Shown here one piece after another: positions 26,711-35,296 of a stretch of 64,000 nucleotides of DNA. The notes beneath the pieces were generated by a model that saw only the letters and a list, made by a program, of their open reading frames with translations, did not search any database and was not told where the DNA came from. Source of the stretch: Pseudomonadota bacterium. GTDB taxonomy: Bacteria; Pseudomonadota; Gammaproteobacteria; Acidiferrobacterales; UBA6901. Each line of letters opens with the position of its first letter. Positions within the stretch are counted from its first letter, which is position 1. Location: positions 143,074 to 207,073 of the forward strand of contig JAJYEX010000004.1 in the NCBI GenBank assembly GCA_021785515.1, given 5' to 3'. The position numbers and the translations under genes are program-made.

Positions 26711-28624
26711 ATGATGCGGTTTTTCCCATTTCGGAGCCGCCTGCTGGTCACGTTCCATGACCTTGCTGTGATCCCCGTTGCATGGCTGGCCGCCTTCTGG
26801 TTGCGTTTCAATCTCGCAGGCATTCCTCCCGAATTTCTGCATCAGGCCCTGTTGATGCTGCCCGTGGTGTTCCTGGCCCAGGGCGGCATGTTCTGGTATT
26901 TCGGGCTGTACCGCGGTGTATGGCGGTTTGCCTCGCTTCCCGATCTCATCCGGATCTTCAAGGCCTCGGTCGCCGGCGTGTCGATTGCCGCCGTAGCGAT
27001 CTTTGTCCTGACCCGGCTGGTCCTGGTTCCGCGCTCGGTATTTGTGCTGGATGGCCTGCTGCTGGTGCTGCTGCTCGGGGGGCCGCGCTTCATCTATCGC
27101 TGGGTCAAGGATCGTCACCTCTACGGAAAGGCCGGCAGAAAAGTCCTGATCGTGGGCGCCGGCCGCGCGGGCGAGATGCTGGTGCGCGACCTGCTGCGCG
27201 ATCCCGACCGGGCGTATCAGCCGGTCGCGTTCGTGGACGATGACCCGGGAAAGCGCAACAAGGACATTCATGGGATCCCGGTGGCCGGAACAGTGGACCG
27301 GATGGCGGCGATCGCCTCCGAGCTCGGCATCGAACTGATCCTGATCGCGCTGCCCTCAGCCACCCCGGCGCAGATGCGCCGGATCGTGGGGGCCTGCGAG
27401 CTGACCGGCGTTCATTTCCGTACGCTGCCACGCATCGAGGACCTGGTGACTGGCCAGGTCGGTGTCCGGGAGCTGCGCGAAGTAAAGCTCGACGATCTTC
27501 TCGGGCGCGAGCCCGTGTTGCTCGACTGGCAGTCCATCACGAGCGGTACCCGCGGAAGGACGGTGCTGGTGAGTGGAGGTGGTGGATCCATCGGCTCCGA
27601 GCTATGCCGGCAGATCGCACGTCTGGGTCCCGGGCGGCTCATCGTTTTGGACCAGAGCGAATTCAATCTCTATGCCATAGAACTCGAACTGCGACGCGAC
27701 TTTCCGGCGCTGCCGCTGTCGGTGTTTCTGGGCAGTGTGGCCGATGAGGTAGCGGTAAAGCAGGTGCTTGAGACCCACCGGCCGAGCGTGGTGTTCCACG
27801 CAGCGGCCTACAAGCACGTTCCCATGCTGGAAGGGCAAGTACGTGCGGCGGTCACCAATAACATCCTGGGTACCCGCTGTCTGGCCGCGCTCGCGGATCA
27901 GTATGGCTGCGAGACGTTCGTCATGATCTCGACCGACAAGGCGGTGAATCCGACCAATGTGATGGGCGCCACCAAACGGGTGGCCGAGATCTACTGCCAG
28001 GGGCTCAACGCCCGCTCGAAAACGCGTTTCATCACGGTGCGCTTCGGCAATGTTCTGGGATCGGCCGGAAGCGTGATCCCGCTGTTCCAGAAGCAAATTG
28101 CCGCGGGTGGCCCGGTGACAGTCACTCATCCCCAGATCACGCGCTATTTCATGACGATTCCGGAAGCGGCCCAGCTCATACTGCAGGCAAGCGTGATCGG
28201 AGAAGGCGGGGAGATCTTTGTGCTGGACATGGGAGAGCCCGTCCGGATCGCGTACCTCGCAGAGCAGCTCATCCTGCTGTCCGGAAAGAAACCGGGCGAG
28301 GATATCGAGATCGCCTATACCGGATTACGTCCCGGAGAAAAGCTCTACGAGGAGCTGTTTCACGAGGCCGAGCAGCTGGTCGACACGGGGCATCCGAAGA
28401 TTCTGCTGGCCCGCAGCCGCCCGATTGATGTTGCCGGCATGGAGGCAGTTTTTGGTGAGCTGGCACAGGCCTGCGACAGCAATGCCGAGCCGCGCATGCG
28501 CGAGTTGTTGCGGGCGCTCGTGCCCGAGCATCATGACCAGAATGTTTCAGCACAGAGCGCGGAGTCGGAGGGTGCGGTCATCTATCCCTGGAAGAACTCC
28601 AGCTCGCGACCACGCGAAAGCTAG
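26711..28624 (+). CDS. wbpM: UDP-N-acetylglucosamine 4,6-dehydratase (WbpM/FlaA1-like, membrane-anchored)
   Basis: A 637-residue protein. Four hydrophobic segments lie in the first ~120 residues, then a CoA-binding-like Rossmann domain (VLIVGAGRAGEMLVRDL, about 144) and the catalytic SDR domain (VLVSGGGGSIGSELCRQI, about 284). The active site is STDKAVNPTNVMGATKR, with the methionine in place of tyrosine known from this family. It removes water from UDP-GlcNAc to give the 4-keto-6-deoxy sugar used for QuiNAc or FucNAc residues in O-antigen. Start ATG 26711 follows a good ribosome site. Confidence 0.92.
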   Translation: MMRFFPFRSRLLVTFHDLAVIPVAWLAAFWLRFNLAGIPPEFLHQALLMLPVVFLAQGGMFWYFGLYRGVWRFASLPDLIRIFKASVAGVSIAAVAIFVLTRLVLVPRSVFVLDGLLLVLLLGGPRFIYRWVKDRHLYGKAGRKVLIVGAGRAGEMLVRDLLRDPDRAYQPVAFVDDDPGKRNKDIHGIPVAGTVDRMAAIASELGIELILIALPSATPAQMRRIVGACELTGVHFRTLPRIEDLVTGQVGVRELREVKLDDLLGREPVLLDWQSITSGTRGRTVLVSGGGGSIGSELCRQIARLGPGRLIVLDQSEFNLYAIELELRRDFPALPLSVFLGSVADEVAVKQVLETHRPSVVFHAAAYKHVPMLEGQVRAAVTNNILGTRCLAALADQYGCETFVMISTDKAVNPTNVMGATKRVAEIYCQGLNARSKTRFITVRFGNVLGSAGSVIPLFQKQIAAGGPVTVTHPQITRYFMTIPEAAQLILQASVIGEGGEIFVLDMGEPVRIAYLAEQLILLSGKKPGEDIEIAYTGLRPGEKLYEELFHEAEQLVDTGHPKILLARSRPIDVAGMEAVFGELAQACDSNAEPRMRELLRALVPEHHDQNVSAQSAESEGAVIYPWKNSSSRPRES

Positions 28625-28716
28625 CCGGGTTCCGGGCGCTCGGGCGGGCCTCTTGATCTGTCCGGAGATTCAGATCCGTTGCGCAGTTGGTGATGGCCGC
28701 AGCCTGTGTCCGGCCG

Positions 28717-28746
28717 TTGGGACGGACGCCGAATTTAGCGTACAAT
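28717..28746 (+). promoter_or_regulatory. Candidate sigma-70 promoter for ugd-galU
   Basis: TTGGGA at 28717-28722 and TACAAT at 28741-28746 are separated by 18 bp and lie about 100 bp before the ugd start. Sequence match only. Confidence 0.4.
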
Positions 28747-28844
28747 ATCGGGTGCTGGCGGCGGCGCCTCACAGGTAACGCCCTAAATATCATAACCGTA
28801 CAAACTGAATCCATCAGTTTCCTATCCAGAAAGTCAGGGATTTC

Positions 28845-30176
28845 ATGAAACTTACCGTTATTGGCACCGGTTACGTGGGTCTCGTTACCGGAGCCTGTTT
28901 TGCTGAAATGGGCAATACTGTGACCTGCGTGGATATCGATGCCAACAAGATTGCCGGACTTAATAAAGGCATCCTGCCGATCTATGAGCCGGGGCTCGAT
29001 ACCGTGGTTGAGAGCAACCATCGTGGCGGTCGTCTGCACTTTACCACCTCGCTGCCCGACGCCATGTCCGATTCCAACGTCTATTTCATTGCGGTCGGCA
29101 CGCCACCGGGAGAGGACGGCTCGGCCGACCTCCAGTACGTGCTCGCGGTGGCGCGCGAGATCGGCAAGCACATGAGCCGCTACAGCGTGGTGGTCGACAA
29201 GTCGACCGTGCCGGTCGGCACCGCCGACCGGGTGCGGAAGGCGATCGCGGAGCAGCTCGGCGCGCGCAATGCGGATATCGAGTTCGATGTGGTAAGCAAC
29301 CCGGAATTCCTGAAGGAAGGCGCGGCGGTCGACGACTTCATGCGTCCAGACCGGATCGTGGTTGGCTGTGCGAACGACCGTGCCCGCGAAATCATGCGGG
29401 AGTTGTACGCGCCCTTCAACCGCAGCCACGAGCGCACCCTGTTCATGGGAGTGCGCGAGGCGGAAATGACGAAATATGCAGCCAACGCGATGCTCGCCAC
29501 GAAAATCTCGTTCATGAACGAGATTGCCAACCTGTGCGATTTGATGGGGGTCGATGTGGAGAACGTCCGTCACGGCATCGGGTCGGACGGCCGCATCGGA
29601 CATGCCTTCATCTATCCGGGTGTGGGCTACGGGGGGTCGTGCTTTCCGAAAGACGTCAAGGCGCTGGTGCATATGGCGGCCGAGCACGACTTCGAGCCGC
29701 TGGTGCTGAACGCGGTGGAGTCGCGCAACGAGCGCCAGAAACACTACATGGCCCGAAAGATCAAGGGACGCTACGGTGCGGACCTGAGCAGACTGACCTT
29801 CGGAATCTGGGGGCTGGCCTTCAAGCCCGGCACCGATGACATGCGCGAAGCGCCGTCACATGTGCTGCTCGAAGAACTGTTTGCCGCCGGTGCCCGGGTG
29901 CGAGCCTACGATCCCGTGGCCATGGATGCCGCCCAGCGGGATCTGCCGCAATCCTGGTTCGAACGCGGGCTGCTGCAGCTCGTGCCGGAGCAGTATGCCG
30001 CGCTGGAAGGAGCGGATGCCATGGTGCTCGTGACGGAGTGGAAGCCATTTCGTCATCCCGATTTCGAGCGCATCAGGAGAATCATGAAGACCCCGGTCAT
30101 TTTCGATGGCCGCAACCAGTACGATCCCGAGCAGCTGCGCGCCGGCGGATTCGAGTACACCGGCGTTGGCCGCTGA
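28845..30176 (+). CDS. ugd: UDP-glucose 6-dehydrogenase
   Basis: A 443-residue enzyme that oxidises UDP-glucose twice with NAD to UDP-glucuronate. It begins [20 protein letters not shown] (NAD site); [14 protein letters not shown] and NPEFLKEG follow, and the catalytic cysteine is in [10 protein letters not shown] near residue 265. The C-terminal UDP-binding domain includes [16 protein letters not shown]. It lies 15 bp upstream of galU, which makes its substrate, so both form an operon supplying acidic sugars for surface polysaccharide. Confidence 0.94.
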   Translation: MKLTVIGTGYVGLVTGACFAEMGNTVTCVDIDANKIAGLNKGILPIYEPGLDTVVESNHRGGRLHFTTSLPDAMSDSNVYFIAVGTPPGEDGSADLQYVLAVAREIGKHMSRYSVVVDKSTVPVGTADRVRKAIAEQLGARNADIEFDVVSNPEFLKEGAAVDDFMRPDRIVVGCANDRAREIMRELYAPFNRSHERTLFMGVREAEMTKYAANAMLATKISFMNEIANLCDLMGVDVENVRHGIGSDGRIGHAFIYPGVGYGGSCFPKDVKALVHMAAEHDFEPLVLNAVESRNERQKHYMARKIKGRYGADLSRLTFGIWGLAFKPGTDDMREAPSHVLLEELFAAGARVRAYDPVAMDAAQRDLPQSWFERGLLQLVPEQYAALEGADAMVLVTEWKPFRHPDFERIRRIMKTPVIFDGRNQYDPEQLRAGGFEYTGVGR

Positions 30177-30191
30177 TCCGGGACGGATATC

Positions 30192-31061
30192 ATGATGCGG
30201 CTGACAAAAGCAGTATTTCCGGTGGCGGGCATGGGTACGCGGTTTTTGCCGGCGACCAAGGCGAGTCCCAAGGAAATGCTGCCGATCGTGGACAAGCCCT
30301 TGATCCAGTACGCGGTGGAAGAGGCGGTGGCGGCCGGGATTACGGAGCTGGTGTTCATCACCGGGCGCAACAAGCGTGCGATCGAGGATCATTTCGACAC
30401 CGCCTACGAGCTTGAAACCGAGCTTGAGCGCCGGGGCAAGGGTGAATTGCTCAGAATGGCGCGGTCTGTGCTGCCGGAACAGGTTTCCTGCGTCTATCTG
30501 CGGCAACCCCAGGCGCTGGGTCTGGGGCATGCGGTGCTGTGCGCCAAACAGGTGATCGGCAACGACCCGTTTGCCGTCATCCTCGCAGATGACCTGATCA
30601 GCGGTACCGTGCCGGCGCTGCGGCAGATGGCGGACGAATTTGCCGAGCGGCAGTGCTCAATCATCGCAGTGCAGCAGGTGGCACGCGAGGAGACACGCCA
30701 GTATGGCATCGTGAAAGCGGGCGCACGTAACGGCCTGGCCAGCAGGATCGAAGGGATTGTGGAAAAGCCGCGGCCCGAGAATGCACCATCGACCCTCGCG
30801 GTGGTAGGTCGTTACATCCTGACGCCGGGGATATTCGCCTGTCTGGACGCGGTGCAGCCCGGGGCCGGCGGCGAGATCCAGCTTACCGACGCGATCGCGC
30901 GTTTACTGGATAGCGAGCAGGTGCTAGCCTATCAATTCGCAGGCAAACGCTACGATTGCGGCAGTAAATTGGGCTATCTGCAGGCCACCGTAGAGTATAC
31001 GCTCAGGCATCCGGAGCTTGAGGGCGAATTCCGAGAGTATCTCCGGAACCTTGAGTTGTAG
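30192..31061 (+). CDS. galU: UTP-glucose-1-phosphate uridylyltransferase
   Basis: A 289-residue enzyme that makes UDP-glucose from glucose-1-P and [23 protein letters not shown] is at the N-terminus, ILADDLI carries the metal-binding residues and [11 protein letters not shown] is typical. It starts ATGATG at 30192, 15 bp after ugd. It ends the polysaccharide locus. Confidence 0.94.
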   Translation: MMRLTKAVFPVAGMGTRFLPATKASPKEMLPIVDKPLIQYAVEEAVAAGITELVFITGRNKRAIEDHFDTAYELETELERRGKGELLRMARSVLPEQVSCVYLRQPQALGLGHAVLCAKQVIGNDPFAVILADDLISGTVPALRQMADEFAERQCSIIAVQQVAREETRQYGIVKAGARNGLASRIEGIVEKPRPENAPSTLAVVGRYILTPGIFACLDAVQPGAGGEIQLTDAIARLLDSEQVLAYQFAGKRYDCGSKLGYLQATVEYTLRHPELEGEFREYLRNLEL

Positions 31062-31174
31062 GCCATTGGTCCCAAGGCAGGAAATCGGCGCGGGACAGAT
31101 CCCCCGGGGGGCGGCAAACAGCCTGATATATCGGTATATAAGAAAATACTTTATTATCGTGCTGGGGTACTGAG

Positions 31175-31180
31175 TATAAT
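31175..31180 (+). promoter_or_regulatory. Candidate -10 element before the DsrE-like gene
   Basis: A perfect TATAAT lies 84 bp before the chosen start, in an A+T-rich stretch after galU. The -35 region is poor. Confidence 0.3.
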
Positions 31181-31263
31181 GTTGGCCTGATTTTCCTGAT
31201 GCGACCAACCCGATTCAGGCGGTGTCGCACTTTTTGCTGCGCGCGAATTACGGAGACCCAAAG

Positions 31264-31632
31264 ATGCCCCATAAACTGATGATTGTAATGGTGAATACCA
31301 ATCCCGCAAACGGAGCTGAACTGGGGGCGCCTTTTTTTCAGGCTACCGTGGCGGCCGCGATGGAGTACGAAGTGGAAGTCATCCTCACGGCGCTCGCCGG
31401 TGAGTTGGCGATAAAGGGCGTAGCGGAAAAGCTGCACGTCCAGGAAGGCAGCCCCAAGAGTGTGTACGATTTCATCAAGGAGGCGCACGAAGCGGGTGTG
31501 CACTTCAAGGTCTGCACCCCGACGCTGGAGCTCTGGGGACGGGATCTGATACCGGAAATTGAGGAGACGGTCGGCGGCGCCTACGTGATCAGCGAGGCGA
31601 TGGACGACGATACCGTCACCTTTACCTACTGA
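31264..31632 (+). CDS. DsrE/DsrF-like small protein
   Basis: A 122-residue cytoplasmic protein of the DsrE/YrkE-like fold. It begins MPHKLMIVMVNTNPANGAEL with alternating beta and alpha segments and ends GAYVISEAMDDDTVTFTY. One cysteine lies in HFKVCTPTLELWG, where some relatives carry a persulfide-transferring cysteine. GGAGACCC upstream supports the ATG at 31264 over an in-frame GTG at 31222. No sulfur-oxidation genes accompany it, so a role in sulfur transfer is only possible. Confidence 0.75.
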   Translation: MPHKLMIVMVNTNPANGAELGAPFFQATVAAAMEYEVEVILTALAGELAIKGVAEKLHVQEGSPKSVYDFIKEAHEAGVHFKVCTPTLELWGRDLIPEIEETVGGAYVISEAMDDDTVTFTY

Positions 31633-31663
31633 CCGGCCTGTCCGCCCGGTTGCGCGCCTTCCG

Positions 31664-32251
31664 TTGAGTTCGGAGCCGGTTACCGCCCGACAGGCCTGGT
31701 CCGTCCTGCAGCAGGCGGACTGTCTGTATACATCGGTGCAGGTGGAAACGGCGCTTGATGCCATGGCGGCCGGTATCACAGGCGTGCTCCGGGACCGCAA
31801 TCCGCTTCTGGTGTGTCTCATGAACGGCGGTGTGGTGTCGTTCGGCAAGCTGCTTCCCCGGCTGCAGTTCCCGCTTGAGATCGATTACGTCCACGCCACA
31901 CGCTACCGTCAACGTCTGACCGGCGGTGACCTGCACTGGCTCGCCGGACCGTTTGTCCCGGCGCGCGGACGCACCGTGCTGCTCATCGATGATATTCTCG
32001 ATGAAGGTGCAACACTCGATGCCATTGCGCGCCGCTATCAGGCAGACGGAGCCGAGGCCATCTACACGGCCGTGCTGGTACGCAAGGACCGGGCGCGCAG
32101 CGTGGCGATAGAAGTTGACTTTGTCGGTCTTGATATTCCGGACCGGTATGTCTTCGGTTATGGCATGGACTACCAGGGCTACCTGCGCAATGCTGCCGGC
32201 ATCTTTGCCGTTGCCGAAGCATCCGCCGGGGAAGCGGGCGACGGCCGATGA
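31664..32251 (+). CDS. hpt: Hypoxanthine-guanine phosphoribosyltransferase
   Basis: A 195-residue purine-salvage enzyme that joins hypoxanthine or guanine to PRPP. The PRPP loop VLLIDDILDEGATLDAI is near residue 105, LMNGGVVSFGKLL near 50, and FVGLDIPDRYVFGYGMDY near the end, as in Hpt. The start is TTG at 31664. It overlaps the methylthioinosine phosphorylase gene by 4 bp, which fits: the phosphorylase releases hypoxanthine, which this enzyme reuses. Confidence 0.88.
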   Translation: MSSEPVTARQAWSVLQQADCLYTSVQVETALDAMAAGITGVLRDRNPLLVCLMNGGVVSFGKLLPRLQFPLEIDYVHATRYRQRLTGGDLHWLAGPFVPARGRTVLLIDDILDEGATLDAIARRYQADGAEAIYTAVLVRKDRARSVAIEVDFVGLDIPDRYVFGYGMDYQGYLRNAAGIFAVAEASAGEAGDGR

Positions 32252-32991
32252 CGCTCGTCGGCATCATCGGCGGAAGCGGCCTTACTGCACTGAAGAATCT
32301 CGAGATCACGCGGCGGGAGGTGATGCGCACGCCCTATGGAGAGCCTTCGGCGCCGCTCATTCGGGGAAGGATAGGCGGCCAGGACGCCGTGTTCCTTCCG
32401 CGCCACGGTCACGGCCATACCATCCCTCCGCACGCGGTGAATTACCGCGCCAACATCTGGGCGCTCAAGGAGACCGGCGCAACGCACGTCATCGGGGTGA
32501 ACGCGGTCGGTGCCATCACCTCCACGCTTGCCGCCGGGTCGCTGGTGTTTCCCGACCAGATCATCGACTATACCTATGGGCGCGAGCATACCTTTTTTGG
32601 CAATGACCAGAAGCCGGTCACGCATACCGATTTCACCTACCCTTATTGCGACGCGCTGCGCCGGGTGTTGATCGAGACGGCGCGTGCGGCGGGTCTGGAG
32701 GCCGCGGAGCAGGCGACCTACGCGGCTACCCAGGGCCCGCGTTTCGAGACGATCGCAGAGATCAACCGTCTGGAGCGGGACGGGGCCCACATCGTCGGCA
32801 TGACTGGAATGCCGGAAGCGGGGCTCGCGCGCGAACTGGCGCTGTGTTACGCCTCCGTCGCGGTGATTGCCAACCCGGCTGCTGGACGGGCAGTCGGGAT
32901 CATCAGCCTGACGGAAATCGAGCGGACCCTCGATGCCGGCATGGAGAAGGTGCGGATGCTGCTCGAGCAGGCGATTCCGCGGCTGGGCTGA
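32248..32991 (+). CDS. mtnP: S-methyl-5'-thioinosine phosphorylase
   Basis: A 247-residue trimeric-type nucleoside phosphorylase. IIGGSGL is at the N-terminus, LPRHGHGHTIPPHAVNYRAN near residue 50, GPRFET near residue 165 and VGMTGMPEAGLARELALCYA near 185. It closely resembles the Pseudomonas methylthioinosine phosphorylase, which splits methylthioinosine to hypoxanthine and methylthioribose-1-P, rather than adenosine-preferring MTA phosphorylases. The coupled hpt gene supports this. Substrate choice between MTI and MTA is inferred from context. Confidence 0.86.
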   Translation: MTLVGIIGGSGLTALKNLEITRREVMRTPYGEPSAPLIRGRIGGQDAVFLPRHGHGHTIPPHAVNYRANIWALKETGATHVIGVNAVGAITSTLAAGSLVFPDQIIDYTYGREHTFFGNDQKPVTHTDFTYPYCDALRRVLIETARAAGLEAAEQATYAATQGPRFETIAEINRLERDGAHIVGMTGMPEAGLARELALCYASVAVIANPAAGRAVGIISLTEIERTLDAGMEKVRMLLEQAIPRLG

Positions 32992-33018
32992 GCGGCTTCG
33001 CCAGCCCCGGCGTGGACA

Positions 33019-33678
33019 TCAGCCAGCGCCGCCGCCGGCGGACTGTGCGGCGGGAGCGGATGGCGCAGCGGCGCCTGATGGTACCCGGGTTACCCGCAGC
33101 AACACGCCGAACATCGGATGATCGAAATAATTCACCTCGTTGAGACGGATGCGGCGTTCATCGTCCAGGCGGTACAGAACAGGGCTGGCCGGGGTGGAGT
33201 TGAACAGTGGACTGCCGGCATTCGGCGCCGGCTCCTTGAGCAGCAAGTGCAGCACGACGTGCATGTACTCATTGATGTAAAAGCGCACGGTGCCGTCAAG
33301 TTCATCCGGATCTCCCGGTTCTGACGCCGTGATCCGCATCGGGTGGCTCGCGAATCGTGTCCGCCCGGCCTCAATCCAGCTGTCGTGGAGCAGCAGCTGG
33401 TAGTGGGGGCTGCCGCTCAAAGCAATGGCCGCTTGCGACAGCACCGAGTCGGCCGGCGGCGCCGGCACCGGAACAATCGCCTGCTTGAGGCCCTTGATGA
33501 CCGGGTTCACCGTGTCCTGGTTCCACTGCTCGTTGCCGACGAGTCCAGGCAAGAAGTTGCGGAACACCAGCAATTCGACCTCGTAATTGTTGCTTTGAGT
33601 GCTGCTCTGATCGGTAGTTGCCGCCTGGGCGGTGGCGACGGCGAAAAACGCCAGCACGAGAACGATGATTCGGGACAC
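33019..33678 (-). CDS. csiV: CsiV-family peptidoglycan-binding/envelope protein
   Basis: A 219-residue exported protein. The signal peptide MSRIIVLVLAFFAVATAQA is followed by the domain start YEVELLVFRN, typical of CsiV (Pfam PF10972). GTVRFYINEYMHVVLHLLL and YFDHPMFGVLLRVTRV are further family segments, and the tail is rich in Ala, Gly and Ser. CsiV in other gammaproteobacteria is encoded beside mfd; here mfd is ~12 kb away, so something was inserted between. The start is GTG at 33678. It converges with mtnP. Confidence 0.82.
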   Translation of the reverse strand: MSRIIVLVLAFFAVATAQAATTDQSSTQSNNYEVELLVFRNFLPGLVGNEQWNQDTVNPVIKGLKQAIVPVPAPPADSVLSQAAIALSGSPHYQLLLHDSWIEAGRTRFASHPMRITASEPGDPDELDGTVRFYINEYMHVVLHLLLKEPAPNAGSPLFNSTPASPVLYRLDDERRIRLNEVNYFDHPMFGVLLRVTRVPSGAAAPSAPAAQSAGGGAG

Positions 33679-33870
33679 CTGGGTTTCCTTATGGTAGACA
33701 GAACAATACCGGAGCGTTGACGATGTCAGTGCAGATCCGATCTCCGGACCGGGGCTCCCGGGCAGGACGTTGGACCCTTTTGCCGCGACCGGCTGACGCG
33801 ATAGTATGTCTCAAAAACCGTGGTGTTGGCGAGAGTCGCCGGTCGGCATGACGACCGGTCGGAGGGCCTG

Positions 33871-34389
33871 ATGGCGGTCAGACGCGTATTGAAGATGGGT
33901 GATCCGCTGCTTTACCGGGTTGCAGATCCGGTGGGGGAATTCAGCACCCCGGAGCTGGATGGGCTGATCGGTGACATGTTCGACACCATGGCTGCGCTTA
34001 ACGGGGCCGGCCTGGCGGCGCCGCAAATCGGCGTATCCCGGCGTGTGGTGATTTTCGGGGTGGATGCCAACCCGCGCTATCCGGAAGTGGAACCGGTTCC
34101 GACCACCGTGCTGATCAATCCGGTCATCGAAATTCTGGCACCGGAAACCGAAGACGGCTGGGAAGGGTGCCTCAGTGTTCCCGGCATGCGCGGCCTTGTC
34201 CGGCGCGCCACGAAGCTGCGCTACTCCGGATTCGATCAATCCGGCAAGCCGATAGAGCGGATGGCCACGCAATTCCACGCGCGCGTTGTGCAGCACGAGT
34301 GTGATCATCTTGACGGCATTCTGTATCCGATGCGCCTGAAAGACATGCGTTTGTTCGGCTATGAGGACGCCCTGTTTCCGAAAATGTAA
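33871..34389 (+). CDS. def: Peptide deformylase
   Basis: A 172-residue metalloenzyme that removes formyl from nascent protein N-termini. All three motifs are intact: [16 protein letters not shown] (metal-ligand Cys) and HECDHLDG (two metal-ligand His and the catalytic Glu). ATG 33871 with GGAGGG upstream is preferred over a GTG at 33820. It is not next to fmt, so this may be a second, accessory copy; the core def-fmt pair would then be outside the window. Confidence 0.92.
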   Translation: MAVRRVLKMGDPLLYRVADPVGEFSTPELDGLIGDMFDTMAALNGAGLAAPQIGVSRRVVIFGVDANPRYPEVEPVPTTVLINPVIEILAPETEDGWEGCLSVPGMRGLVRRATKLRYSGFDQSGKPIERMATQFHARVVQHECDHLDGILYPMRLKDMRLFGYEDALFPKM

Positions 34390-34433
34390 GGCGGCATCAC
34401 GGCATTTCGGCCGCATCTGCTTTGCCCGCAGGC

Positions 34434-34710
34434 TTACCATTTTCGGCCAGGCAGATCCTTCAGGACTGCCTTGTCGGGCTCTGCCGCGGCCAATCGTTTC
34501 GTAGGCGTCGGGTTCTCCTAACTCCCGCTCTTTAAGGGGCAATGCCTCCGACACCGTCATGCCGGCGAATGTGGCCTTCCAGTCATAAAACGTGTTTTCG
34601 AAAATGCCGTGCTTGCGGCACAGTTTGACTGGTTTCGCCCCGGTCTTTGCTTCCTCCAACACCGCAGATGGTCTGCTCCTCGCTGAAGCGCCTTTCCTTG
34701 GTTTGCCCCT
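34434..34710 (-). pseudogene. Relic of an IS3-family OrfA
   Basis: In three minus-strand frames, in order: RFSEEQTI, then PVKLCRKHGIFENTFYDWKA with GGMTVSEAL-like GMTVSEALPLKERE, then EPDKAVLKDLPGRKW and a stop at 34434-34436. This is the usual OrfA layout of the IS407-like group with two frameshifts. No OrfB is attached and no terminal repeats were found. Confidence 0.82.
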
Positions 34711-35296
34711 TCCTGCCTCTTTTTCCCGCTTTGAACTGACCCGAAACGGGATCCTCCGAGGGTCCTTTGTCCGCAATTTGGGGTCGGCGTGCCGTAAACT
34801 CCGGATTCCAATACGCGTAATGGGATAGCCGTTGACAGTCCGATGTCGGCTATGATTTGATTTCACTAAATTATGGTGGTTTTCGTCCGAATATTCCGCC
34901 GGCGTCAGTGCGAAATGCGGCGAAACAGCCGTAGTTGAGTCGTCATTATAATAATTTTAAAGAACGACGGCTGCGCTTCGATCAAACAGGGCTCGCTTGT
35001 TCCATTGCAAGGCCCGTGCTCGGGCGACGCCGTGGTTTCCCGCTTTGGCGTCCCGGGGGGGCGTATCGATGTGCTGCTGCCAGGGCGGATTGTCGACCAT
35101 GACTCGACGGCCAGACGTTCCCGCAAACGGGTTGTCGCAAGCCGGTGCTGCCGGAGCTGACGGCCCAGTGGGGCGGTCGGCCCGAAAGTTGGCCGCAGAT
35201 CTCTACGGCAATCGATCCGCTGCGCCCCTGTCGGCCGGTACGCGTTGCGTCCGCCGTCATTCCGGTCGCTTGTCGTGGTGGCCGCGGTAGTCGCCG
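34711..35296 (+). other. Non-coding gap before the large regulator gene
   Basis: About 590 bp. No family match in any frame. Composition shifts from A+T-rich near 34860-34970 to G+C-rich near the regulator start. Confidence 0.4.

Noticed and set aside
28578-29744. 388-codon open frame on the minus strand
   Set aside because: Antisense to ugd; no recognisable motif.
33811-34866. 351-codon minus-strand frame taken as one gene
   Set aside because: It overlaps def in antisense; only its middle part is meaningful, as an IS3 OrfA relic, and is reported as such.
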